From: Rotaria sordida
Taxonomy: Eukaryota; Rotifera; Eurotatoria; Philodinida; Philodinidae
Assembly (NCBI GenBank): GCA_905250125.1
Contig: CAJNOL010000062.1
Coordinates: 1-64,000 of the forward strand
Reading direction: 5' to 3'
Length of the DNA: 64,000 nt
Under the pieces are notes generated by a model. The model searched no databases. It had not been told where the DNA came from and saw nothing but the letters and a program-made list of their open reading frames with translations. The first letter of the stretch is position 1, and every line of letters starts with the position of its first letter. A program made the position numbers and the translations under genes. Shown here in pieces: positions 1 through 15,391 of the stretch.

Positions 1-3000
1 CAACGATTCGTTTATAATTGTTTGCTGATGATGGTTTTCACTTTTTTGTTTTATGTATATATATATATATATATATATATCTATGACATTGACTTCAAAT
101 GACATTAGTATAAAAATGTAAAATATATTTTTTTTTTCTTTCTTTTTTTTCTTCTTCTTGTTGTTTTAATGTAATGATAGAGACACACAAAAATGTCTTA
201 CAATTATATTACTGATCAATGATTAAAGTGAAACATTCCTTTTTTTTTTTCTTTGTTATTATGCTTAAGGAACAAAATGAGTGTACATTGTTATTGTAAA
301 ATTGAAAAGAGAAAAAAACATGTATATATATATATTTGTTTGAAAAAAGTTTTCTAGTTGATAGAAAGATCAAGGTCTGAAAAATAAATTATAGGAATAA
401 AAAGGAAAATTGATATAAATAATGGTTAGCATACGTGTGCAAGATGTAAAAGAGAATTCTCAAGTTATTAGTTTTATTCTATTTTAACATGTATACCATC
501 TAATTATTGAAATAAATAAGAAAAAGAATATGAATTCTAAAATTTCATAATTATATTCAAATAATGAATGTTATTTCATTAAAAATACATCGATAGAAAT
601 CATCGAAAAATAGTCATTCCATTGTTATTCTTATGTTTATTTAGATATTAATTATATCGACATTTTACAAATCTGTAATTGTTGAAAGATACACGTATAG
701 TTTAAAATGTTATTGTTCTGCACGAGAAGACTTTTTGAACTAACAAATGACATATCAAGAGACTCTTATATTCTACAAGAATATCAATCTCTGTTGATTA
801 AAAACCGGTGTTTCTTGTTATGCAAAGAAAAAAAAAACAAAATGATAATAGATATAATAATTAATCCTTTTTTCTTCATGATAAAATTCATTCTAATCAT
901 CAAATGAGACGACTTCTATCGAACGATATGTCAACAATAATTCTTAATCTATTAATAAAACTTGTTCGGTAAGACAGACTCTTATCGTTCAACATGACTT
1001 TGTAGCTCGAAAAAACTTGAACTTATCGAAAACATTGAATTGGAATAGTTTAATAACATACTAAATAAAGCAAGAAAAAGTAATTGGTTCATTGACTAGT
1101 TGAGCAACTTTTAATTTCAAGAAATCCTCTTAAAACATAATATTAGATGAAAAACATTTGTCTATCGAAGCGTATGCTCCTATAGAAAGTAAATAGAATA
1201 TTACTTTTTTTGAAATAAGATAGAGAAAAACGTTCAAAAATGAATGTCAATCGAAATATTATTTTCTGATAAAAAACTTTTTTTTTCATATATGATGAGC
1301 TTCCAAACAAGTATAGATCTCCATTCACCTGATATATGATAACATGCAACTTATGTTCAAAGACACATCCGATCAAAAACAAAAAGCCGATTTTGATTAA
1401 ATAAATTTGAATAGAAGAAAGAAATGTGTTATGAAGTGTACTGCCGACTTTTAATATCTCCTGTCATTTCATTTTTTTTTGTATTTTGAAGATACCATAT
1501 ATATTAATCAAGAGACTTAAATTTTTGTATGACAGAAAATTCGTTATTATTTTGTTTTGTTGACAAATGATTTTTCTAGAAACTTTCGAAAATCTTAAAA
1601 TAGATAGAACAAAAGTCTCTCATTGTTTATGTATTATCCATGGTAAGTATTGATTTTCAAATTATTGCCTTATTAATGATCTTCAGTTTTAGTTAACATA
1701 TATCAACATATATGTTCATATAAGTCAGTTTTTTATTTATCCTTTTACTGGAAAAATATTATCTGTTTTTTTTATTATTAAGTTCATCTGATTTTATATA
1801 GTAGTAGATATGAACATCGACAGAGATTGTTCAAATTTCACAGATTTTGTTTTCGATTAATAAAAATATGAATAATAATCAATTTCGGAAATCATCTTAT
1901 TAAATTTTTAACAATCATAATTCTCTATCTTTTTCTTCCGATACAAATCAATTATTGAATTTCATCATAAATATATGCAATCGTTCATTTCTTGTATATA
2001 TAATAAACGCTAAATAAATAAAGACGATTAATGTGTACAAGTATCTAAGAAAAAAAAAAAATGTCAACTATTCATAAGTAACAATCATTACATATGTCAA
2101 AAAATAATAAATTGTAAAAAACGATTACTGAAAAAGATTAATATATATTAATTGTCAATTATAATTTTTTTTTTGACATTTTTTTATTTGTTTGTTTTTT
2201 GAATAAAAAACTCTTGAATAAATTATTTTTTGATTTCAAGGCTATAGAAAACATCATTAGTTGGTTCACTTTTATGCGGACCATCATTGTCGCTTCGTTA
2301 ACATACATATAATAAATAGTTCTCGTGCCGGATGTATGTTTGTCGATGTCGTTTGTTTGAACCTTGCGGCAATAAAAACCATGAATAGGTTTTTTTTCTT
2401 CTTTTTATATTTATATACAAGACATCCTTTTCTTTGTAATCAACAGTTTTCTATATTCCTTCTTAGTCAACTTGTCAAATAGTATTTTCTTTATCACCTC
2501 ATGCTATATAATAACTATATACTTGTATTTATTTCGCTTGTATGCTCATTTGATCTTACAGTTCTTTGAGTTTATGATGATCATTAATAAGTAGAAAGAT
2601 AACATGAATCTTCTTTCTTTCTTTTTTTTTTCTCAATAATAGAAACTAGTAAGATGAGTCGACTAGAAAGTATGAAAGCGAACACAATAACAAATTGTAT
2701 GAGCAATGCAATCAAGTAGAAAAAAAAAGACGGTGATAATAGAAAAGAGTGAGAAAAGGAGAAACCACTTCTCAAAAGAAAAAAAAAAAAGGAAATACTA
2801 TCATCACATCATCACAAATAAGAATTCGATCTACATGATTGTTAGAAAGACAAAGAAGAAAGAGAACAACAAGAACAAGAACTAATAACAGTATGATATT
2901 AATATGAATAGTTTACGAGGTAATAGAAAAGAACTATTTTGTCTTTTTATTATATCATATATCTTACTATTGTTAATGTGGATGTCTAGGTGTATAATTG

Positions 3001-3823
3001 CACACAAGTAAGAGTGCTTAAAGGAAAATGATAGAGAATAAGAAACTAAGTCTCTTGTTATTTGCTCCTGCAATACCGGAAAGAACCACTCTCGTTCAAT
3101 TCCGTTCTTTTTGTAACTACTACTGTTGTCGCTACTGCTACCGTTATAACACAGAGTTTCTCTCTCTCTCTCTCTCTCTACCATTTTTCATCACGCAAGT
3201 AAACACATAGATATCGAAATACTTGACAGTTTTTTTTTTCATGATACTCAACACTTTTTTCTCGTTCTTTCTCTTCCAAAACTCAGGCGCATAAAGTTAT
3301 TGTAAGTTTAGAATTAACTGATTTCATGTTAAATTTTGTACGATTTTAAAATTTAAAAAGAGGTAAAAAAAGAACAAGTGTTTTTCTTTCATTTTAGAAT
3401 ATATTACCAATATTGATTAAAAGTATCAACAAATAATTCTCCAGAAATATTTAATTAACAACAAAGTTTTTCATATATTCGATTTCTTTTTTCACTTATC
3501 AATCAACCTATCTTCGACATTGCGACGCAATGTCAATGTACACCCATCAACACGAATATCAATGTATAACAAGTGTGCTTGCATTTGTGTATTCCTTGAA
3601 GAACGACGAAGATTATGACAAATAACATCATCACCGTTACTCTCTAATCATATTATTCTATTACAACTAACCTAACTATCGTCTCATATTATCGTTATCA
3701 TTGGCAGTTGCTATCAACATAAAATTAAAGTCAAGCGTTGATGCAATTGTCGTCTGATGATTCTCCGTCGAGTGTTTCAACGACAAGCGTCGAGTGACGG
3801 TATGCTTGTCAATAACAATAATC
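1..3823. other. AT-rich non-coding stretch left of the AChE gene
   Basis: I see no supportable gene here. The stretch is very AT-rich with homopolymer A and T runs, an (AT)n microsatellite near 55-81, and a (TC)n tract near 3155-3180. Short open frames exist on both strands, but they are rich in F, I, K and N and have neither family resemblance nor splice structure. The part next to 3824 presumably holds the promoter and 5' leader of the esterase gene. No TATA or other core promoter element can be told apart from the AT background. Confidence 0.6.
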
Positions 3824-6073
<2,250 letters not shown>

Positions 6074-6383
6074 TAATTGATTTAAAAGAACATAAGAAAT
6101 CGCACTCACATATCATTGCTGTTTGTATTGCTTTTTGCTTTTCTCTTTTGCGCTTTAATAAATCGATATTTTATTTTTTGTGTATTATATCATTTGACTG
6201 CTACATATTTTCAATGAATGGAACAATGTTATTTCTATGAGATAGGATTACAAAAAGAGAAGTTAAACTAAAAAATCTTCTTTATGGATTATTATGCATA
6301 TGAGAAATTTCAGTTTGTTTATTACTCTTAGTAAAACATCTTGAAATTATAGTAGAATAAGGAAGAAATAATGAAAAAAAAAA

Positions 6384-7051
6384 CTATTACCTATTTCAAA
6401 GAAGAATGGACTCGTTTGTTTGTTGAATAACTTGGCAACGCTGATAGCTATTGAGCTCGGATTTTCGTCGTTAGAAAGAGCATGAATGGGGATACAAGTC
6501 TACTTGAAACGTTTTCTAGGGGATTTCAGGAATTTTTTGGAAAATCACTATCTGGTTCGCTTGATTAGTTGTATTTTCAAGTGAAATTGAAAATCCAATA
6601 TCTCGAGAATGGAACACCGTTTTTGACTAAAACTTTTAGAATATTCTATGGGTCATTGAAGCCAGCTATGGGCAAATTTTCAGGGCGAAATGTCGTGATT
6701 TCATTTTTTGATAAATATCCAGGAAAGGGTCGAAAGTTCAGTAAAACTGATTATATTTTTTTAGGAAAAGGTCGAAAACTGCTAAAAATTTTTGGGATTT
6801 ATAAAGTAGATATTGGGCTACAATATGGCTAAATTGAAATTGAAAATACAGCTAATCAAGCGAAGCAGCCAGTGATTTTTCAAAAAATCATTGGAATCTC
6901 CTAGAAAACTTTTCAAGTATTTTGATTCTCAGGTAAACTTGTACCTCCACTCATGTTCTTTCTAACAACGAAAATCCGAGCTCGATAGCTATCAGTGGTG
7001 CCAAGTTATTCAACAAACAACTGAGTCCATTCTTTTTTGAACCGGATAATA
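6384..7051. mobile_element. Palindromic non-autonomous element (foldback/MITE-like)
   Basis: The left arm (about 6384-6600) and right arm (about 6828-7051) are imperfect inverted copies. For example, the stretch containing GTTGAATAACTTGGCA at the left recurs reversed near 7000-7020, and both arms carry GAGCTCGGATTTTCG or its complement. The spacer is about 230 bp and has no credible coding capacity. No clear target-site duplication was identified. The left inner arm carries the core ATATCTCGAGAA, shared with elements at 48245-48705 and 59330-59775. Confidence 0.75.
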
Positions 7052-8940
7052 GATGGAACGATTCTATAACAGATGCTCTCGCGACAGTTGCTCTCCACAT
7101 TCACACTGACACTAACACCAACATGCTCAACTGTCCGAGAAGCCACATTCGTGTTACCAGATGGACCGTAGGTTAAGCTTGTGGTGTAAAATTGATGCGA
7201 AGTACATTCTCAAACTGCACTCATTCTTTACAAGGTTATAAAGCTTTCGAATTAGTCGAACTGTCAAATTTAACAATAAAAAACATGTTTCTATTTGGAA
7301 CTGCCAGTCTGGCAGATCTCTATTAGGTCAAGCCAAGTCAAAGTTGTTGGTCTGACTCTTACGTTTTGACAATCAAATGTTGATGCGTCGTCTTATCCTT
7401 CGGAAGTATTTTGATAAATTCATTCGATTGCAGCAAGAAATGCTTGAACTGAACGTAAATATAGTAGTGTTGTAAGACTTACATTGACTGATAGAAGAAC
7501 TTATTTAGATCCTAAACAATTGGATAATAAATTTTGCGTTCGCGCTGTTGTGAAAATTAATTGTCAAATGTAAACGTTCTTGTCTGTTATGATAAGCATC
7601 GCTTATTCTCTACATATTTTCTTTTATCTCTTTGTTGTATATCTAATCATATGTTATTTCTGCTATCATGGTTACATTTTTCCGATTATGCGAAACAGAA
7701 ATGATATGATCAAAAGCATATTCCGTTAATTCAAATCATTCTTGTATGAAAAAGATTTATGATGTTTGTTTCTTCGCTTTTTTTAAATTTGTTATTATCT
7801 TATCTTTATAGAAATAAATTCAGTGAACAAATAAAACTAGAATGATATATTAATACAGAGTAATATAATTAAACGTATTCGAAAAATCAGAAGTCGTCAT
7901 TTTGTAAAATGAATTCAAAACGAACAGAACTTCTTATCGAAGTTTTGAAAAAAAATTAATCAAATAGAAATGGAAAAGTTTGTAACAACGTTTAAAGGAA
8001 AATCGTACGGCTCTCAAATCTTTAGATAATTGCGAGACAAAACAACGAGAAAATAAACACTCGTGGCCAACTGTTGTAATAATTATTACATCATGTCATG
8101 CTACAATAAAAAATTATATTTCTGAATGAAAACATTAATTTATCTTGAACTTTGAAATACTAGTCAATATGAAGTGATTTATTAATAACCTGAATTTTGA
8201 GCTTAGTCAGAATATTATAAATAATAACTATAGCCCTTTAGTCTTAAAAGATATTTATTATGTTGTATGTCCATGGTCATATGTATGCTGCCATCCAATT
8301 CAATTAAGCCTATTCCAAGAAGTTACAGTTTATGAACTAATATAGATTGATATTGATTTTCTGTGTCGCTATATCTTGTCTCATCTTGATTTCACTGTTA
8401 AGCATCTATTATAGTTTTATATATCTATTCCGTACTTATACACAACAGCTATAATTTACCAATAGCAATTTATTTAATCGTTCTTATTCGCTTAGTTATA
8501 AACGAAATGAATATTGATTCTGACAACAGTAATAGTAATCATGATTTTCGTTTTGATAATGATTGCAAGTGAAAGGAAGTATTGAATAAATGAATTTCAT
8601 GTTTCTAAACCTTTCTATATTCTGTATAGTTTCATTGTATCCATTTGAAGAAAATATTAGTCTTATTTTTCATCTTCAAGTTTGTAAATAATCCATGAAA
8701 ACCTGATGATTTCAATTTTTTTCTTAATATTAATTTGTCTGAATTGAGATTTTTATTTTTTTGAGCTCAACGGCTTGGCACACATTCATATACGCGCGCA
8801 TATATTGAACAAAAAAAAAAACAATAAACGAAAAAAGAATTTATATGAAGAGAACAAAATACAAACATAGAATTGAAAAAAAAAACAAAAACAAAATTCT
8901 TTTGTACAAAGATAAGAATACAGACAACTCGTTTAGGAAG

Positions 8941-8957
8941 TTATATGTCATCATCAG

Positions 8958-8994
<37 letters not shown>

Positions 8995-9000
8995 GTCATT
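8941..9000. repeat. (CAT)n trinucleotide microsatellite
   Basis: About 15 near-perfect tandem CAT units. They lie in the presumed 3' UTR or downstream flank of the minus-strand gene ending at 9789. Confidence 0.85.
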
Positions 9001-9788
9001 AAGTATTTGATTTCGTACTGAGATTCATCTTTTATAGAAGGCAAACGGCTAGTCTAGTATTACAATAACGAATAGGCACTGTAGGAGACATGTAAAGTAA
9101 TATAGGAAAAAACAACAGAAATCTGTAGTTATGCATACAATGGAAAAAAATGGGGAGGACTAGCATATAATCTTTTTTTTGATTTTTAAACACGACTAAA
9201 AAGATACATTCGAGAGAGAATAAAGATCAGAAATACTTTTTAATATATATATATATATGCGTATATTCTATATATATACTTCGCATTTTTATTAAATACA
9301 TATCCGAAATATAAATAACAAGACAGAATATCTCAACTGTACACAAAAGAAAACACACACAACAATACATATTGTCATCGTTGCTCGGAAGTAAAAAAAA
9401 CCAAAAGAAAAACAACGAAATTGAATACATCCAAAAAAAAAAACAAAAATACTTTTTTTTGTAATTAATATATAAAGAATAATACCAAGAGATAAACAAA
9501 AGAAAGATTTCACTCCTCATACATATTACATTTTTTTTAAAAAAAAAAATGCAAACAACGACAGACACAATTTTTTTTCTTTTTTTTTTTTCTTTTATAT
9601 TTTTTAATTCATTGTGACCATCAACAGAGAATATTAATATATAATATCAAAGAGAAAAGAAGAAAACAAAAACCTAATACAAGTCACTGGAACAGATATA
9701 CACTATGAAGTATCTGCGCATGTCGATTGTCAAATCGACGTTTGTTTGAAAAATAATCGGAAATATTACACAAGAGAAGAAGAAGATG

Positions 9789-12700
9789 CTATCTGTCGAA
9801 TGAATGATGATCATGAGAAGCTAAAAGAAGAAGAAAAAAAACAATGAATATTTTTTAAATTCTTAATAATTTATGAAAATCATTAGACATTATTTTCAAA
9901 TATACAAAAAAAAAAAGCTCATTCACGATTGATATGAAAAATAATCTACTTCATCTTATTTTTCAATTTGAATAAAGCTTATGTAACACATAATACAATT
10001 TAGTCTAAGTACATTAGATCATAATTTCTGTAGCTTGAACCGATATTTGATTGGTTAACTATTCATATTTGTCTAATGTTTAGTTGTAACAAAATATTTT
10101 CAAATGTTAAACGTCGTCATTAATGATTTAGGTCATCACGAACTAAGACAAACCATAAGTTCTAATAAATCTATAACAATCTATTTTAAGAGCATAAGCA
10201 TGTCTAAGTACTTGGTATGTTTACAGACGATGATGTATGTTCGTATGTAATACTTCAACTCAAGATGTAAATATTACTTTATGATAAGTACTTGAATGCC
10301 GTTGTTGTGGCACGTTTAATATACATAAAATCAGAGTTTTATGACATCGGAGATGACGATAGTACCGCCTGAAGTAATTTATTGTTTTTGAACTCTTATG
10401 GTAGATATATATAGAGAGAACTTTTAGATCAGGTTAATTTCAAATGGATTCAAGATTAAATATTTTCAGAAGAAATGAATCGTTCTAATGAAAACTTTCA
10501 AAATATTCTAAAAATGATTAGATCTATTTATTGGATAGATTTCAGATTAGGAATTCTTTATTGAATTTCCTTGTCACATTTTATACTAACGAATGAGTCA
10601 AGGATTTTGAGATAACATATTTGTTTATTTTTGAGTATTATGAAAGTATTTTCGAGGAGTCAAAAACTATAAGTTATAACCAAAATTTTGTGCTCTTTTC
10701 TCATGTAGGTTTAGAAGTTTTCTTGAGATCAAAGAGATGATTTTTTGAAAGATCCAAAATATAGTGCGAACAGAAAATTTTTTCTGTACACTTTAGTACT
10801 TTCATTATTACAACTCAAAAGTAAATATTGAGACCTTAATTAATTTATCAGCTTAAAGAGAAAAAGTTACTGTACAAAATGTACTATTGGAGTTGTTTTT
10901 TCTTATTCTTGATCGAAAGACATTTTGTATAAATAGGAGCTCTTAGTAAAGTGTCTATAGTTTCCCTTAGGTGTAAAAACCACAGCTTGATTCAACATAA
11001 AATATTGTAAATAAGTGTTCGTTCGACAAAATAACCAACTCAAATATTGTTTGACACCATCAAAAAGGAATTTATAAAATTTATCAAAAGCCTACTAGTT
11101 CACCAATTCAATCTAATTTTTTGAACCTTTAAAAAAATTCCTTCACTTCTCACGAAGAAAACTGACATAATATTTCTAAGCCCATATATTCGGCAAGTGC
11201 ACAATATGCTGGTTCTAATCGATAGTTTTTGAATTCTCGGAAACACATTCAACAGAGCTAAAAATATCATCATTCGGTATAAAAAGTCTATAAATCTGAA
11301 TCTCTTTTCGGTAATTCTAATCTAGAGATTCTCTCTCGATATATATTCATCATATGAGCTCAACAACGATGAATGACTTCAGACGGCTGTCTGATTAGTT
11401 CGTTAAAAATCTATTCTAGTATGTTTATTCGAACTTTACCAATTAACTCAATTGAAAACAACGGAAATACTTTTCTACAAATAAAATCTTGAACAAAATA
11501 TTCTAACTAAAATTCATTCTATAATTTTTTAATGATAACTATGATTTTTGTTTTTGTTTTTTGAAACTTACACATATAATTCGAATTATTATACTGTTGT
11601 TGGGATTGTAAATGTGGATGATAGGAATATTGTTGTTGATGTGTTGGATAACTATGAGTTGGATAATGATATTTCATTGGATTATGATGAAAATGTGTTG
11701 GTGTTGTTGTTGAATGTGGATTCATAAATGGATTAGGAAAAGGAAAATTAAAAAATGGTGTTGTTCTTGGATCAAAATGATGATAAGGTTGTGTATATGG
11801 ATCAATATGCATTGGTGATGGTTGTGATCTAGGTAAAACTTGTGTACTCCTCGATAATGAATAATATTCTCTATTGATAAATGAATTTTGTTGAGATTTT
11901 TTAATTTTTTTTGAATTTTGATAAACATCATTCGAAGTTTTTTGTTGTTGAATATTTATATCAATATCAGGTGGTGGTGTTATAAATGTATTATTATTTA
12001 ATGGTTCATCATCATAATTTAATAAATGTGATAATTTTTTATTTTGATTTAATGGTGATGTTGAATTTAATTTTATTTCATTTGTTGGTGGTGTATCTTG
12101 TTTATTAGGTAGAATTGTTAAATCCTCATTTTCTCCTGGTGTTGGAGGAATTTGTGTATCTGGTGATGATGATTGTCGATGATAAAGTTGAGCTAATGAT
12201 TGTTCAAAACGTGTTAGACCAGCATATTCAGTTTTTAATGAAAGTTTTGCTTCATGTTCTAATTGATCGTCAATTGAAGGTGTTGATGGTTTTTTACGTT
12301 TAGATTTTTTAATTGGTTTACGTATTTTTATTTTTGGTACTGATGGTTTTTCTTTTGAAACAGGCGGCGGAGTAAGAGAAGGAGGAGGTGGTGGTGGTGG
12401 AGATGGAGGTGGAGGTGGCGGTAATTTTGTACGAATTTTAATTTTTAATGGTGGTCGAATATTTTCCGCAAGAGGAATTGGTGAAGAAGATGATTTTCGT
12501 TTCTTTTTATGTTTTGAATAAATTGAATGAAGTTTTAATTTAACAGATGGAATTGGTGAATACTGTTCTTTTGGTTTTTTCTTTAAATTTTCTTGATAAA
12601 CTTTTTGATAATGATAAAAATTTCTTTCTAAAACTTTTTTTGTTGGTTGTTCTATTTGTTCAACTAATTGATCAAGATTTTCAATAGTTAAATCTGTTAA

Positions 12701-15348
12701 AGGTGATGTATGACCTTGATTTTCAATAATTTCATATTGATTATTTAATGTTTCATTTAATAATTCTTCAATTTGATCATTATTTAATGTATTCGATTTA
12801 TCAATCGATGAATTCATTAAACAACCTGAATCAAGAATCATTTCATCTTGTGATGATTTTATTGGAGATGGTGGATTTATTGGAGAAAGAGAATTTGTTG
12901 GAGATAATATTGGTTCAAATATGATACATGCTTTTCGAGAATTATTATCAAATAAAGTTGGAAATTCGGTTGGCGGTTGTGCTGGAGGAGGAGGAGGAGG
13001 AGGTGGTGGTGCTGCTGGTGGTGGAGGAAGGAGAGCATCATAATCAATAGTTGGTGTTGTTTCTTTAATAGGAGATGGTGAATGTGTTTGATTTATTTGT
13101 ATAATTGATGTAAGATCAGTTATTGTTGGATTTTCATTAGATTTTGGTGATTCAGCAGATGAAATTATTTCATTTGGATATTTTTCTTCAAGAATAATAG
13201 ATGTTTCTTGTTCATCTTTTTGTTCACATTGTTCTAATTGTTTTTGTAATAATTCTTGTTCTTGTTCAATAGGATAAAAATATTGTAAATCAACAAAAGC
13301 CGATGCAGTTTCTTCTGCACCTTGAATTTCTGTTGTTTTTATTATTTCATTTGTTGCTTCAAGTAAAGCAAAAGAAAAATCGCTTGATATTACTGTTGTA
13401 TCATTCGTAGTAACAGCGGCAGCAGCAGCTTGAACATGACTTAATACATCTTGATCAGTTACAGTTACTAAATCATCAAGAATATCTTGATATTTTACTG
13501 ATTCATAAGTTGCAACTTGACTTGGTTCAATATGACGGGCACTTAAATATAGAAAATAAAAATTGTTAGTGTAATTCCTTCGAGATTAATATCTTTGCTA
13601 TTCTTTTACTTTACATATGTCATAAATGCAATAAGAAAGTAGTTCATATATTATAGTGAGACATTTTTACTTCAACACCCCCTTTAAGATTGTGTTTCAC
13701 GAAAAAAAAATAATAATAAGCGAGTTTGATTTCGCTTGAAGACTAGAAAAATTCTGATTGTAAACGATAAAGAATTGTATGTGAAAAATAGCTTTAAAGA
13801 GAAATTTTTTGGAATAAAAAGTAGTGTTTTATCTAGCATGAAATATCAGAATGCAACATTCCATCGAAGATGGACTTAATCTTTTCGAAGGTTTATGATC
13901 ATTGCATAGAGTAGAAACTATGTAATTATCTTTCCGGAGGAGAATATCCGAATAGAATATTGAGTAATTTATATGCAAAGAGGTTTTAGCATCTTTAATT
14001 CTAACATATAAATATAAGAACAGAGTTTTCTTTTATTACATAATCGAGTTTTCAATATAAGAAATATTGATATTTCCACAATGATTCATTTCCATTGAAA
14101 ACTTTATTTGTACAAAGTTGAAATTCAAAGGTAATCCAAGCTGTAATAAACAATAGAATCAGTGAATGGAGAAATAGATGAAGAATTTCTACCTAAGTAT
14201 TTTTTTTTACATTTCTACTAAACGGCTTGTCTACGTAGCACGACAATTTACGGATTAATTTTTTGAAAAAAAAATTTCTTTTTTTAGAGTTGGACAGATC
14301 TGAATGTATTATTAGGTACAGTTTCCAAGTTACTGTATGGTTAATAAGCTTTCGTTTTGATGTAGCAACTTGATTTTTGCGTAGAACGATTAGATATACA
14401 GAAAAGATCAATATGTATGAAAATCAAATATTTCTGAGCATGTTAAGTGTCTCGGAACTGGTCGAAAAAAAAACCTGTGTAACAGCGTTACGTTTGTCTT
14501 TTGGCATTTTTTGATCTGAACAAAAATAGTTTTTACTGTTTAAAAGCCCGTTTGATGCTCTACAAAACTTGCTCTAGAAGTATTTCATTTGGAGAAATAC
14601 TTTCGCAAGAAATTGGAGTTTTATTAGCAGCATTGAGAAAACGAGTCTTTTTATGTAACAATGTTACACGATGATAAAACCTTCCTAGAAGTCTGAGACT
14701 TCAACCGAAAAATCTCATTCTTATAGCATAAAAAGAGTATCATAAGCTGTGTCGAATGATGTTTGAACGAACTTTCTAGCTCTCAAATCTTCTGAGATAA
14801 TTGTAAAAAGTATGTCAAAAACGTAACAGTGTTACGTTTGGACAATCCGTAAAACAAACTTTATTGCTTATTGACAGCTTTCTTATTTCTTCTATGGTAA
14901 ATAGATTTAAGTAACAGCTGCTAGCTTGTTTTTAGAAAGTATTTCTCCTTGACTTTGTCAAGAAGTGATTCATTGCTTTTTTCTTTGGAAGATATTGTTC
15001 AGTCATCAGAACTAAGACATATGGTTAAACACGATATTCAAATGCCTATAACTCAAGAAGAAATACTTATCTATTGAGATAAGATTCTCTTATTAGAATT
15101 CTTTCTTATATAATCATTGAGCAATCAAATGACAATCAGAGCGATAACGAAAAGGATATCTTCAATTTGAATTTGTCATTCTTTCACATCTCATTTACCG
15201 ACAATATGAAAAGTAATAAATAAAAATCGAATATAGAACATTAGAAAAAATAAAAATAAAAACTTTTGTCTAACTCTACAAATAACTTCCATTTAAAATT
15301 TAAAAAACTTACGTTAATTGAACACCTTCTTCTGGTAAACATCTAGAC

Positions 15349-15391
<43 letters not shown>

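Larger units (their letters stand above)
6074..9788. other. Intergenic region between AChE and the unknown minus-strand gene
   Basis: Apart from the palindromic element at 6384-7051 and simple repeats, I see no gene. The part from about 8800 to 9788 is probably the 3' UTR of the minus-strand gene that ends at 9789. It contains a (CAT)n microsatellite (about 8945-8995), poly-A/T runs and an AT microsatellite near 9243-9260. Confidence 0.5.

Noticed and set aside
3028..3210. Plus-strand open frame ending in a poly-Ser/Leu stretch
   Set aside because: The SLSLSLSL tail is the (TC)n microsatellite. No other evidence of coding.
3794..3823. GTG at 3794 as the esterase start
   Set aside because: Eukaryotic nuclear genes start at ATG. 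ATG 3824 gives a proper signal peptide.
6569..6832. 87-codon open frame with ATG inside the 6384-7051 palindrome
   Set aside because: It spans the arm-loop junction of an inverted-repeat element, its homologous arm is non-coding in the other orientation, and there is no family resemblance. Treated as chance.
8841..9044. Minus-strand open frame with a poly-Met run
   Set aside because: The poly-Met is the (CAT)n microsatellite read in reverse; it lies in a presumed 3' UTR.
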